Shown here: in pieces, positions 45,567 to 56,805 of the stretch
How the letters are laid out: every line of letters starts with the position of its first letter
Numbering within the stretch: position 1 is the first letter of the stretch
DNA from: Gymnopus androsaceus JB14
Lineage: Eukaryota; Basidiomycota; Agaricomycetes; Agaricales; Omphalotaceae
Direction: 5' to 3'
Assembly (NCBI GenBank): GCA_009733575.1
Contig: ML769406.1
Span: 1-64,000, forward strand
DNA length: 64,000 nucleotides
Position numbers and translations under genes: made by a program
The notes under the pieces: generated by a model
What the model was told of the DNA's origin: nothing
Seen by the model: only the letters and a program-made list of their open reading frames with translations
Databases searched by the model: none

Positions 45567-46318
45567 ACATCAGCAAAACCTGTATGTTGCCAGAGCAGTC
45601 AGAGCATTGAATTGCTGCTCTGGAGTGCTCTGGCTGCTCTGGCTGCTCTGAAGTGGTATAAGCTGATGGAATTGATCGTCAGCTGTCAGAGAATGTCGGT
45701 TTAGTGACATAAACGGAAGGGGCTCGCAACCGTTCCTTTTACGCCACACAACTAACAAAACCATCAATATAAATGCGGGAAACTGTCAGAAATCCATATA
45801 AGTAAGAGGCTTCTCTGTTGAACTTGAACTTGGACTTCTGCTTTTTATTCCTCCCAGTGTCTCGACTCAGTGCAATACTCCCACTGTAAGTTCTTAAATT
45901 TGCTCAACGAGATTGATTACCAGAAATACAGAAACGTTGAAGAGTTTTAGAGGTGGCGAATGTCATTAGGGAGGGAGAATCGTTGGGAAATTTTGGGAGA
46001 CTCAGACTTAGAAGGTAGGTGATAGCGGCGCTCTTGTTGTATGTAGTAAATGACCAGGAAATAATACATAAAATTTTTATTATTATTGTTACAATGTGAA
46101 ATGGTTATGACGTGAAAATTCTTGATTTCTAAATGGGGCTCTGTAGCCGAAATCTGTCAAATGATGAGTGATCTCCAGAGTGCGCCAGAGAGCTCCAGAG
46201 GAATCAATAGCCCTCCAGAGCACTCTGGAGCTACTACCCTTGCTCTGGCTGCTCCAGAAGCTCTGGGAGCTCTGAAGAGCTCTGGAGCACTCTGGAGCAC
46301 ATACAGGTTTTGCTGATG
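45567..46318. mobile_element. MITE with CATCAGCAAAACC termini, copy G
   Basis: CATCAGCAAAACCTGTATGT opens it and ACATACAGGTTTTGCTGATG closes it. TA lies on both sides (45565-45566, 46319-46320). The subterminal regions are runs of gctctggagtgctctgg palindromic words. A TATAAG box near 45797 is followed by a leader-like stretch, as in copy B. It is 752 bp and non-coding. Confidence 0.8.
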
Positions 46319-46500
46319 TAATACCTAACTCAACCCTGGACCCTAACCACTGGTTCCCCTGTAGAAATAAATTGAATATATGCATTGTAATCAATTCACT
46401 CCAGTCTATAGCAAAAAGCCTGAGCAAACATGCAGGGGATAAATTTGGAGGTACAATACTTTATATAGATACTGTAATGATAGGTTGAACTATCTAAGCT
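46319..46500. other. Spacer between two MITEs
   Basis: No feature seen. Confidence 0.4.
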
Positions 46501-46556
46501 CTGGGTGCTGGACAGAGCTGTCCAGCTCTGTCCAGAACACCCAGGTTTTGCTGATG
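46501..46556. mobile_element. Truncated MITE end, copy H
   Basis: ctgggtgctggacagagctg / tccagctctgtccagaacaccc is a hairpin, followed by the intact right terminus CAGGTTTTGCTGATG. The left CATCAGCAAAA is missing; the copy begins directly at ctgggtg. Confidence 0.6.
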
Positions 46557-46800
46557 GATGTCCGCAGTTCTTTTGATTGTAGCTTGTAGTATTAGACTTG
46601 ACTTCTGTGGGATTGAAAAACCCTCAGGGCTAACAACTGCAATGAGCATGAGGCACGGACAACAAATGGGAGGGTCAATTTCATGCATTGCATGATGTTT
46701 GCTTTTTTTGAATGTTTTCCTCTGAAGTTTTTGTCTCAAATTTGTTTTCTGTTCTCATATTACCTCTTCTTGTGAAAGAGTAGAACAGCAGAGCACATCT

Positions 46801-46886
46801 TGTTGAACAGCAAGTGAGACAAATGGTGAAATCACATTACTAACCAAGTGTAAGGCTTGAGGAGTGAAACAATTGTGTGAGCGAGC
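46801..46886 (-). repeat. Partial 3' LTR of the copia element
   Basis: It matches 51011-51096 almost exactly, then the sequence switches to copia interior (aagaagttttgtaatttt). The rest of this LTR has been deleted along with the reverse transcriptase region. Confidence 0.7.
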
Positions 46887-47443
46887 AAGAAGTTTTGTAA
46901 TTTTACTCCCCCTTCCTTGATCATTGACATGATATCCGCTTCAGATTCAGGTTCCGTGTCATCATTTGATGATGATACAGGCTCATCTTTGTCTGAATCA
47001 GGACTAGAAGAGCGTAGTCTGTTTGAAGGACCAGCCTGAGGTTGTGCAGGATCATTTAATGGTAAAGGAATACTGCAAGCTGTTTGGTGTCGCCATCCAG
47101 CACTAGTTCCAGGAGTAGGAACCATGCCAGGATGGGTAGGGGGTCTACATTCTCTCACAGGGTTCTGCCGTTTCCATTCCGCAACATCCTCTGGTCTATG
47201 ACTAAAAGGGTTGGGACGAGGAGGTGTAGGTGGACAGCGATTATCCTGTGGAGGTGGACTTATTGATGGAGACTGAGATGGTTGATGAGGTGAGAGGCCA
47301 TCATCAGAAGAATCATCATTGTCAAATTCACCAGGCAGATCTGGTGGATGATTCGCATTCTCATCTCGAGTCGAAAACGGTATTTGATCTGGATCAAAGA
47401 GATTGAGATCATCAGGTGGTGTGTCTGCATCACCATCTGAGGG

Positions 47444-48499
47444 TCATGAAGAGTCGGATTTATCATAAGGGTTAGACCGGACAGGTTTGTCGGGTTTTTC
47501 TCCTTCTCCAGATTCAGATTTACAATGTGGGAACCAAGTTTCATAAAAGGTAGCCTGAGCACCAGTGTAAATGGTGTTGTTATTTTGCATGAATATATAT
47601 CCTTTGCTTCCTTGGTTGTATCCAATGAAAATCATAGCCTCGGAATGTGCAGATTGTTTATTTTTACGTTGTCCTTTAGGGATAAAAACGTAAGCACCAG
47701 AACCGGATGTTCTAAAATAAGAAACATCTGGTTTCTTCCGAGTAAAGATTTCAGTTGGAGTCTTCTAGTTCAGTCGACGCATTGGTGTGCGATCATACAC
47801 ATGCATCGCAGTGGAATATGAAAATTCCCACCAGGACTCAGGACAGCAGGCATGATGCCGCATTGATTCCGATTTGTCCATAAGTGCGCAATTGATGCAT
47901 TCCGCGCAACCATTTTGTTGATGAACGTGAGGTTCTGATTTCTGGACCTCAATACCTTCAGCCTTGAGAAACATTTCTATGATTTTGTTTAGAAATTCTT
48001 CCCCTCGATCTATGTGTATTTTCTTGATCTTTTGACCAGTTTTCTTTTTGGCCCAAGATTTATAATCTTTGAAGGCTTGAAATGCATCAGATTTTCGACG
48101 CAATTTGATCGAAACAGCATATGAAGAACAATCATCCAATAACATGATCACATATTTGAATTTGTGATACAACAGAGTTGGTAATTCATTTAGATCCATG
48201 TGAATGAGATCTAGGATGTGTTCTGCGCACTTGTTTGAAAGGGGGTAAGATTGCTGCGGGGCTTTGCCAAGAGCGCAACCTTTACATGGAGTTTTCTCAG
48301 TGGGAATAGGTATTTGCTTAGGAAGACCTTGTACATGCTTAGGAGCATTGCGTAAAACATCATTTCCAGGATGACTGAAACGGTTATGCCAAGTATTGTA
48401 ATCTATTGAAGTCATTGAGACCATTTCACGCTCTGGATTTAATATATCTGAGTGGAGCCAATGAAGGCTATCACCGATAAAATTGGGATTGCAGGTCAT
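47444..48499 (-). pseudogene. copia integrase
   Basis: The frame at 47765-48499 shows the zinc-binding part (TWHNRFSH .. PCKGCALGK; H-H-C-C) and the catalytic core with D in IHMDLNEL, D in KIHIDRGEEF and E in QQNGCAE. Just downstream, MIFIGYNQGSKGYIFM and YETWFPH (47444-47635) form the usual link to reverse transcriptase. Integrase inserts the cDNA into the genome. Stops separate the pieces, so it is non-functional as it stands. Confidence 0.8.
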
Positions 48500-48639
48500 T
48501 ATGATCTTTCAATCAGACTTCGTACAAATCTGAGTTCTATCCTCATTTATGACTGTATAACAGCCTTGTTGGTTCAATTGACCAATTGAAAGTAAGCAGT
48601 GTGGGCAGTGTGGTTGGTAAAACACCGGATGTAACTTAG

Positions 48640-48963
48640 TCATATGGGTAAAGCCAGTGCCATTCTGGTGACGAATGTAAATTGTCCCAGATCCAAAATG
48701 AAAGAATCATTGCGACTGTCAGCAGTTTGTACTGGACAAGGAGTTTCAAATTCCTTGTAGTCAGCAAAATCTTCAATATATGGGGTGAAATGTCCTGAAG
48801 TGCCTGAATCAAGTAGCCATTTCTGATTAGAAGAACTGGCTGTGACTTGAATTTCTGTGCGTTGTTCCTTATTCACACAATTATGGATATAATTAATATA
48901 TTCAACCCCATCAAGGGGTTGTGGATTACATACAGAGTCCAATAAATATCGAAGTAGGAGCAC
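48640..48963 (-). pseudogene. copia aspartic protease region
   Basis: QKWLLDSGTSGHFTPYIED carries the D-S/T-G active-site triad (DSGTSGH) typical of Ty1/copia proteases, which cut the gag-pol polyprotein. The frame is open on both sides of the motif but is separated by a stop from integrase. Confidence 0.75.
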
Positions 48964-50244
48964 TAAAATTGTATAGCATATTTATAGGTCCATCGACAGA
49001 TGGCCTTCGAGATAGTGTGCGTCGTATAATTGTAGGAGTTTTGTTTAGAGATCCGGTGCAAAATTTTAGTGAACTTTTTCTTAATTGTAGAAAAGGAGGG
49101 AACTTGCCAGAAAATCAATTGCTCTTCACCGGTTCCAGAAGTTTTGCCCTCATAGACATCCATATAGGAGTCAATGAGTCCTCCAAGATCGATCTCCTCT
49201 TCCTCAACCTTCATGTTGGCAAGGAGGGGATCAAAATCTCCGGTATAGGGGTCAAAAGATTCGACCGGAGGAGAAGAAACTTTGGTACCATTGGTGATAC
49301 CAGGAGCCATAGCAATGTAAGCTGCAGTGAAAGTGGCGACAGGAGTTTCCATGGTTGCCTCATGAGCCTGAGCCTTGCCTTTGCCTTTGCCCTTGCCACC
49401 ACACCTGAATTTCTTGTTCTTGTTGTTGTTGTTTCCATCGGAATTACCAGATTGGGGAGGAGTACTGGTTTGCAGCCCTTTGGGCGCTCCCTGGTTATGC
49501 TTCTTCTTTTTTTGGTTATTCCAAGAAGATCCGTCGGCAGGATGTTTCTTCACTGTGGAAAGACAGGATTGAAGAGAAACGGCGGTGGAACGGCGACATC
49601 TGAATTCATCCTGGATGGTGGGGATAACATCTGCCATTTTCAAGGTTTTTGCATCATATTGAGACAAAATTGACATGGCAAGACCATCCATAGATTGAGG
49701 TCAGGCAGCAAGCAAGATCATGGCCTGGATTGAATCTGTGAGAATTAATCCATCATCAGTGAGGCGTGAGAAAATCGATTAAAGGGAAGAGATCGGCATA
49801 GCCAGATCAACTCCTTCAGCCATTTCGAACATGATGGCTTCTTTAAAGATGCCAAACATGCCTGCGGCACCAGGACTTCCATAAGTATTTTTGAGATGGG
49901 TCCAAGTCTCAGCAGCCGTATCCTTAACAGCAGTCTCGCGGATGTTGTCTGGGAGACGCAAAGCAATGGCACCAATTGCAGCATTGATCATTGTCATCCC
50001 AGGTTGCCATTTTCTCCAAGATATCAGCAGGGGATGTGTCAATCACTTGATTGGCAGAATAAGTTCCTGCTGCAACTTCAGCTTGCGTAGCAACTCATGA
50101 GGTATGAACAGGACGGTTGTATCATCCGTTGATATATCCAATGAGTTTCTGGAGGTGGAGATAGGCAACCATACCGGTAGACCATGTGCTATAGTTGGCA
50201 CCATCCAAATAAGGAATAACAGTAATGGTGGCGGAGGAAGACAT
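48963..50244 (-). pseudogene. copia gag
   Basis: The ATG at 50244 starts MSSSATITVIPYLDGANYST, the usual gag opening (LDG-NY--W). A stop follows within about 45 codons. Later parts remain open: MTHPLLISWRKWQPG at 49779-50042 in a shifted frame, and a 242-codon segment (48963-49691) with SILSQYDAKTLKMADVIPT and a lysine/glycine-rich GGKGKGKGKA tract where a zinc knuckle would be expected. The opposite-strand 250-codon frame here is only an antisense shadow. Confidence 0.7.
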
Positions 50245-50994
50245 TATTTGATAAGAGTTCTATAAAAGGAAGTTAGCAACATTCAATTAAGAAGTGCATG
50301 ATTCAGTTATGAACATCAAATCTATCCAACATGTCTTTTACCCATTGACTTAGTGTTAGGTGTTGATCGCATTTTTAATTCCATCCATATTTCCATCTCC
50401 GATCTGATCATTCCTATCAGCATTGGTAAGTGTTCATAAAAGGCTATGTACTAAAACCATATGCCAATAGAAAACCATTTGTTTGATGTTCTACCGAAAG
50501 TGCCTGAAAGATCAATTAAGATCAATTTCAGCACATTAAGGTGCACAATCATTCTAATAGGCGTTTAAGGGACTTAAGGCAATATGGGGGAATGAATACA
50601 GTAGGAGGCCAAGAGATCTCACATGTGTTTGCATTTGCCCAGCCTACATGCATATGTTTTTGATTATTCACATAGCAGGCAGAAGTCTACCTGGGAAGGG
50701 GAATTGGCCCCTAAATCGCTCACAGTGAAGTGAAACGATCAAAAGTTCGTTCATTGTGGAGTGCCTGTGTATATACAATATATATGTTTAGCCTGAACAG
50801 AAGAAGCCTTATATTTTCAGCATTCTTCTTGGAAGAGGAAAGGAAAGCAATCGCAAGTTTTACCTTGCTACCAAACCAATGCACCACAAGCTTGAACATT
50901 TTAATACACTCGGTTAAGAGTGACCAGAATTGTTTGTTAACGTGATCAACCATTTGACAAAATCACAATGGTTGTAAGACCTTCGTCGAACAGA

Positions 50995-51010
50995 CTCGGG
51001 GCCCATAACC
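50995..51010 (-). other. Primer-binding site, initiator-tRNA half type
   Basis: Immediately inside the 5' LTR the minus strand reads GGTTATGGGCCCCGAG. This is complementary to the anticodon-arm sequence of initiator methionine tRNA (..GGGCYCATAACC..), the half-tRNA priming used by many copia elements. Confidence 0.55.
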
Positions 51011-51290
51011 TGTTGAACAGCAAGTGAGACAAATGGTGAAATCACATTACCAACCAAGTGTAAGGCTTGAGGAGTGAAACAATTGTGTGAGAGAGCTTAG
51101 TATTGTCTGAGAGGACAGTAAAGCAGTAGTATGCAGAGCGATCAGGACTATAGGTAAACTACTACAGCTTATATATGAAATGTCTGTAAAACTGTACAGT
51201 ACCCTAAATCTAATAATAGGTACAGTATTGGTAAGTGTCCATGCGGACAATGGTCCCTACAATGTGATGTATGTATATACATCAGCAGTT
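51011..51290 (-). repeat. 5' LTR of the copia element
   Basis: It starts TGTTGAACAG next to the primer site. The distal limit is estimated from ..gtatgtatataca near 51281 and is uncertain because the partner LTR is truncated. Confidence 0.5.
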
Positions 51291-52076
51291 GATATTCTAG
51301 CTATAATCACATGTACGTAAATAGCGAATGACATTAATCAAATGATATCAACACATAGGAATGTGATTTCGGTGGTCGGTAAGCCAATGTTGAATATCAC
51401 GGTACAAAGTACCTGATCATGTGTCCATGATCACGAGCGTATCTTTCAACACATCTAGCTGAGAGATCAACCAACATGAATCTATCCAAGAACTCAACTA
51501 CCAAGAGCACCAGCTAGCTGAGGGGAAAGTCAACTCTCTCTTAATGGTAACACATTACTATTCTTCCTTCCCTCCTGGATCAGTGTAATTTCATTGTATC
51601 CATTGTTGATGCCAACGTATCGGTACCATCACTGCTCTTCTGGATACATCGAATTATCTCAAGGTATGTCATTGGGGCTGGATCTGTTGCTTGGCTTCCT
51701 ACAGCCATCATTGAGCCCAAGATTGTGTTTAAGATTGTCAGCCTGCTTCGGGCTCTAACCCTGACTGATGATCACCTAAGTATGGCCACCTCATACATAG
51801 AATAGACCACCACAACATTTGGGACTGTTCCCAATGACTCATGAGAATTACTGTCTATTGGCTACTGAATGATGTAATCCTCTATGCTATACATCTGTGT
51901 ATTATTTTTATGAGTAAATCTGATTTCTTAGTAGCTTACTGGCCAGTCTGGTTAATTTAACTTAATGCTTCCTTTACATTTACTGTCCTATCATTGACCA
52001 CAATTCTCAATGAGAATCAGAGCCCAGTGGACAAAGCAGAGATTAGTATGAGTAGTTCATAGTTTAGACGGTTACC
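51291..52076. other. AT-rich intergenic sequence, no gene seen
   Basis: No open frame above 60 codons and no recognised repeat. Confidence 0.5.
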
Positions 52077-52413
52077 TGATGTAGAGCTAATTTCCAGCTT
52101 TAAAATAAGCCCAGGATCATCCAAATTGGTTAAGAACTGAGGGAGATATGAGCTAAACAAGTTTTAACTGCTTTGATCAACTTTGACCAAATACTGTAAG
52201 TTCAGTGCCAGGATCTTGTGACTGCTGGTGGTATGCTCACCGGTACCTGCTGCATACCACCCGTGATGTATCGATCACAATGCAGAACTTACAGTATTGG
52301 TCCAAATTTGATCAAAGTAGTCAGAAACTGTTTAGCTCATATCTCTCTCATTTATTAACCGATTTGGATGATCCAGGGCTCATTTTGAAGCTGGAGATTA
52401 GCTCTAGATCAGG
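52077..52413. mobile_element. Foldback (palindromic) element
   Basis: The left arm 52077-52203 (ctgatgtagagctaatttcc .. actgtaagttc) reappears inverted at 52285-52413 with a few mismatches. The loop holds a second palindrome (ggtggtatgc .. gcataccacc). It is 337 bp, non-coding, and lies about 80 bp past the 3' end of the NLR at 52.5 kb. Confidence 0.75.
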
Positions 52414-52492
52414 GGCTCGACAGAAACCCGTGAACCACTCGTACCGACCTCTGGGACAAAGTAACCAACATAAGCAGCATACTTAAGTATAA

Positions 52493-55155
52493 TCAAAAAC
52501 AACAAAGCTTCTCCATCCAGTGATGCTTGACTTTGCTCTCAGACCAGACTGAGACCCATCGCTTGCCAGGCCAAGGCTTCAGGTGCCTTCGAATCCGCAT
52601 GATAAGCTGCTGAGCATGTTTGTCCTGAGACTCCACAGCACCCTGGTATTCAAATCCAGATAAGCAAAGCTAATATTCTCAAGAAAGGAACAAACCTCAG
52701 CCCATTCAAGTGCCCTCCTCACATCTTCTTTATTTAACAAAGCCACATTGTCCAGTAGAACCTGCAATATTTTGTCTGATGGGTGGGCATTCAGAATATG
52801 ATTAATCCACTGAAACTTGGCATATAAAATCACATCCTGAACATAGTAAGACCTCCCCGAGAGAAACCAAATACACTGTAACCCTATTTCCTTGTGGCAT
52901 TCTGCATAATTGATTGGGATCATAGTGAAGCTGTCTGGACCAGATTTATTCCACAGATCATAATTGAATTGTGGCGGATTCATGTTCAAGGGAAGAATGG
53001 GTAGGTGTGCTGGCCAGGGAGATTGCATGATGTTGTGGACATCTAATCGAGGGTGGCCCGGAAGGCGGGTCAGGAGGGAATAAGTCATTTCTGACTGAAG
53101 TTTATCAGCTTCATACCCACCTTGGTGGGGTCAATACAAGATAAGATGAGTCTTGAGCACCAAAATTGCCATTATCAGAATTTCACTGGCTTCAGATGGT
53201 ATTGAGATCCGAAGACCAAAGTCAAACATTCTGTATTGCTTGATCAGAATATCAAGAATCGGTAGATAATTGGAACTTTTTTGGAGAGCCTAAGGATAGC
53301 AAATCAATGATGAACATTGAATACAATGGACTGGAAGGAAAGACCAACAGACCTGGGCCCATTGGACAACTCTTTGGAAATTATTGAGACAACTTTGCAG
53401 TGTGTCAATGAAAACCTTGAAGCTAGTATTTTTATCCACCAAAGAGGTATTCAGTAACCCACAAAGGTCAGCCTGGTTGAGTGCAGTTATAATTCTGCTA
53501 CTGGATGACTTTTTGATGTTTTTAAAATGAGCACCCCAGAAAGTACATGCATAATCAACAAATTCTGATTGTGCACTGTAAAATAATGCACTTGAGTTCA
53601 GATTCCAGCAAGAAAAACTGTCTCACCATTCAAAATGATACTTCCAGTTGTTGATAGTTGAGTTTGAAATGATCTTCAGCAAGTAAAACAGAACCCGCTC
53701 ATGTCGTGCTTTCTTGCTTGTGTTCACAAAGTAGCTCCCCGACCGTTTTTGATCAGTGAGGAAGTCAATGAACGATGCGTGACGGACTGTGATACTGTCA
53801 TGGTCATTTTCTGGGATAAACAAAACCGAGTGCAGTCGGGACAATAATGACCAAAGTTTCCCCTTGGCAAGGGAAAAGACACCCTCGATAACAAAGGCTG
53901 ATGTCTCTTCATAACGCTTGTCAAGAAATGTGTCGGCTGGCCTCAAAATATGCGCCATGACATCAAGGAGAAGCTCCCGCTGCGTACATACAGAAAGAAT
54001 CTGCACGTACAGGAGATCTAGATCAGGATATGGCGATTGAAAGTTGTCAGGAACAGTGATTTTTAGGATGATCTCCAGTTGCTCAACGGGAAAACCATCG
54101 TGATCCCCAACGTACTTGAGCACGGTATTAGCGTAGATAAACTGTCCGCAGGCCTTTTGCACAAGCTGTTGGATAATGCCATTACCAGGCCAGTTTTCTG
54201 CTACGTGTACCATGCTTCGTCCATGTTTACGTCGGATTTTATCAAATCCATGTCGGAAAAACTCGGCAATATCCTTGCTAGATTCGAATGATTCGCCAAT
54301 GTCAGTGCAATCCAGGATGCGGTGAAAGGCCCGATGACTGAAAGCATTACGGATGCAAGGCTCGGGTCGGCTACAGATGAGGAACTTGAATGGCAAGGGT
54401 GGGGTAGCGGATTTAGCTTTGCGGATGATGGACAGCAGACGCTCCTGAGATGCAATATCAATGCATTCATCGAGTCCATCAATTACGATCAACCGAGGAA
54501 GGCTCTTCCATTGCTCGGCAGTCAGCCTACAGGTTGTAGTCAACCATTTACAGGGTAGCACTATGAGATCCCGAAACTGCTGTTCCAAAGCAGCATGTGC
54601 AATGCCGGGATTTTCACTAACAGCAAGATGAATGGGGTGCTTGAGGAGCGGTCCAAGCTCGGAAGATGCTGCTAGCTGGTAGGCGATGGTGATAAAAAAT
54701 GAAGATAGATTATTCCGTGAAGGATCGGCGCGCGCAAAGAAGAAGCTAGCGGCGAGATCGGAAGCTGAAAACTCCTCCGATATGGTCTGAGCCACTGCGG
54801 ATTTGCCCATACCCGCCGCACCGTAAAGCCAGTAAATGGACGTCCTGCCAGCGACATCGGTAATCCAATGCCTCAGAATCTCGAGAACTTGAGTTCGAGT
54901 TCCCGGATGGCAGTTCGGAGGAGGGAAACGCTGCTCGGAATTATAAAAAGCACCCTGTACAACGTTTCTGTGGAGTATTTTCAGACCATCTACAGAAAAA
55001 GCTTCAACCTCAGAGCTCCCCAATTAACAAATAATTTGCGCACAATAATGTTGGTCTTTCTCATTATTAGTGAATGATGCGTTATTTATAGTGAAGTTCT
55101 GGGCATTGGGGAAGAACGACATGAAAAATGAGTTCCAAGTGGGGAGAATTATCAT
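52493..55155 (-). CDS. NACHT-type NLR with one in-frame TGA
   Basis: Five exons (55155-55044, 54989-53627, 53575-53353, 53289-52696, 52642-52493) fit in phase and would give 813 aa. The start is MIILPTWNSFFMS, then FFPNAQNFTINNASFT. Next come RFPPPNCHPGTR, Walker A WLYGAAGMGKSAV, Walker B RLIVIDGLDEC and ICSRPEP. The helical C-terminal domain ends HHWMEKLCCF. A TGA at 53131-53133 (codon 619), where the 9.56-kb paralogue has AAG, is the only break; without read-through the product is 618 residues and loses the C-terminal part. The last intron (52643-52695) is 53 bp and must be removed to keep frame, which confirms the splice site used in the paralogues. It may be a very recent pseudogene or a shortened receptor. 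Confidence 0.8.
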
Positions 55156-55487
55156 TCCCGCCCTCGCCATTCCTCATGTCCACCTTAGGCAACACGTGTT
55201 GCAACCGAGAGTGTTACTCAGACTGTCAGTGTCATGTTTCGAGGCTATTCAACATGGGAGATAATTAGAACGATAGCGGCTAGAACGATCCGAGAAGGAG
55301 GAACGCAGAGCATTGACAGACAAGAACTAGCATAATCCGTTTGGGGATACCTCCAGCTAGCCCTGAACACTTGCAGTGTTGCACCATTGTGTGATTCGTA
55401 ATCACGATTTTTCCACTCTATCCTCTAGCCTTCCTTCACCTTCTTATGCACTTCAGTGGTTCTGCGACGAAAGGATGATCCAGATGA
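55156..55487. other. Upstream region of the minus-strand NLR
   Basis: It includes a worn copy of the NLR start inverted repeat (55117-55131 with 55167-55181). No gene. Confidence 0.4.
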
Positions 55488-56535
55488 GATGAAAGACGGA
55501 CTCCGCAAGTGAGCGCGAGCGCGTTTGATTGGCACTTCAAAGGCGCTTCTTTCCTTCTTTACATTGTCTTAAACTCGTTCGACGTCATCCAAAGACCAAA
55601 ATGCTTCCCAACAAGCGATAAAATAGTGCCTTTGACATTCTCAACATTCTGTCCACGCTTTACCCAAGTGAATTCCTCAATAATCACTAGAGATAATACC
55701 GTCGACTAGCCCGCAAAACTCATCCGAGTCGCTGGGATGTTGATAGGGAAATCGAGAGTTGGCTTGGCTTGGGAGGTTCGTCCATAAAATTCAGGTTCTC
55801 CGTCTCACAAACTGACTTGATCCTGTCCGTCCAGTGAACTATAACTTTTCAGTTGAAGCTTCAATTCATTTCGAACCACGAACACATCTCGCGTGTATCC
55901 TCTCTCGCCGCCACTTCTCCCTCCATTCTCACAATACGCGGCCTTAATTCCACTCGCGCCTGCTGGATATTTCCACCGCTCGGCCTCTAGGTTAGCAGTC
56001 AACAACTTTCGCCATGGAATCAACGGAAATGTATGTCTGTTACCTTTGAATCATATCTCAGTGACTCAAATCCCAATAGACATGCGTTTCGTCTTTCCAC
56101 TTTCCTTCAGCTTGAGAGGACCCTCTCAAATTGGAATCAATTCTGGTTGATTAGCGGGACACTACTCACTCGCTGCCGCATCCGACCTATTTGTCTGGAG
56201 TTGCCGGACCGGACTTTCCCGTTGTCACAGAAGGACTGGCTTGTTATAGTCGAGACTGGAGACTGGCACTATGGGAAAGCTAGACGAGACGGAGACTAGA
56301 GTCGATGCGTGCTACATCGAAACGCCAGCCGTAGGGATCGATGGAACCCGTTGTTTTTGGATCTCGAATCGACTTTCGAACCGTAACGCGGAGTCACTTC
56401 ATGGACCATCATCCTTCAAACGCTTCTTCGTCCATCTCGATTCACTTCCCAATTTCAATCTCCAACTTATCATCGCAGCCCTCCAGGCATCTCCGTTTGG
56501 CGCATCATCACCCGTAGACTCTACCGTGGAATGAT
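55488..56535 (+). repeat. MEST repeat, copy 5
   Basis: It has the leader and promoter-like words (acgaacacatctcgcgtgtatc), ATG 56014 (MESTE) and a short intron GTATGTCTG..CAATAG. Then AFRLSTFLQLERT, SQKDWLVIVETGDWHYGK, KLDETETRVDACYIET, GIDGTRCFWISNRLSNRNAE and LHGPSSFKRFFVHLDSLPNF follow in overlapping frames. It is the most legible copy of the family, yet at least two frame changes are needed to read it through. Confidence 0.6.
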
Positions 56536-56805
56536 ACACTGGCGAGTCTGAGGTTCATCCCGTTGGTGCTTGTCGTAGCTCGCAAAGACCAGAATGATGG
56601 GGAGGTCAAACAAATAGCATGACTCTATAGCTGGAGCCAGGTGTGCCAGGTAGTCGAGTTAGCTGAGGTTTTGTCGCTGAGAAAACACTGCTCTGTACCC
56701 TGATCTGGGGGAATCGTTGAATGACGAACTGGAGCCGGTGGAAGACGATGAATACTAGGAGTGGTGAATGCTTTTCTTGTTGTAAGTAATTACTGTAACC
56801 TCTAT

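Larger units (their letters stand above)
46801..51290 (-). mobile_element. Ty1/copia retrotransposon, internally deleted
   Basis: Read on the minus strand: LTR, primer site, gag, protease, integrase, then an abrupt join to an LTR piece. The first 86 bases of the LTR (tgttgaacagcaagtgag..) are at both 46801-46886 and 51011-51096 with one or two mismatches. The reverse transcriptase and RNase H are absent and gag/pol is cut by stops. The right limit near 51290 is approximate; I found no clear target duplication. The ~750-bp leader between 50245 and 51010 is unusually long and may include an insertion. Confidence 0.8.

Noticed and set aside
46832..47158. 108-codon minus frame as an independent gene
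   Set aside because: It is the linker after copia integrase, just before the deletion that removed reverse transcriptase.
48921..49673. 250-codon plus-strand frame
   Set aside because: It is antisense to the copia gag region, whose minus-strand reading has recognisable gag sequence.
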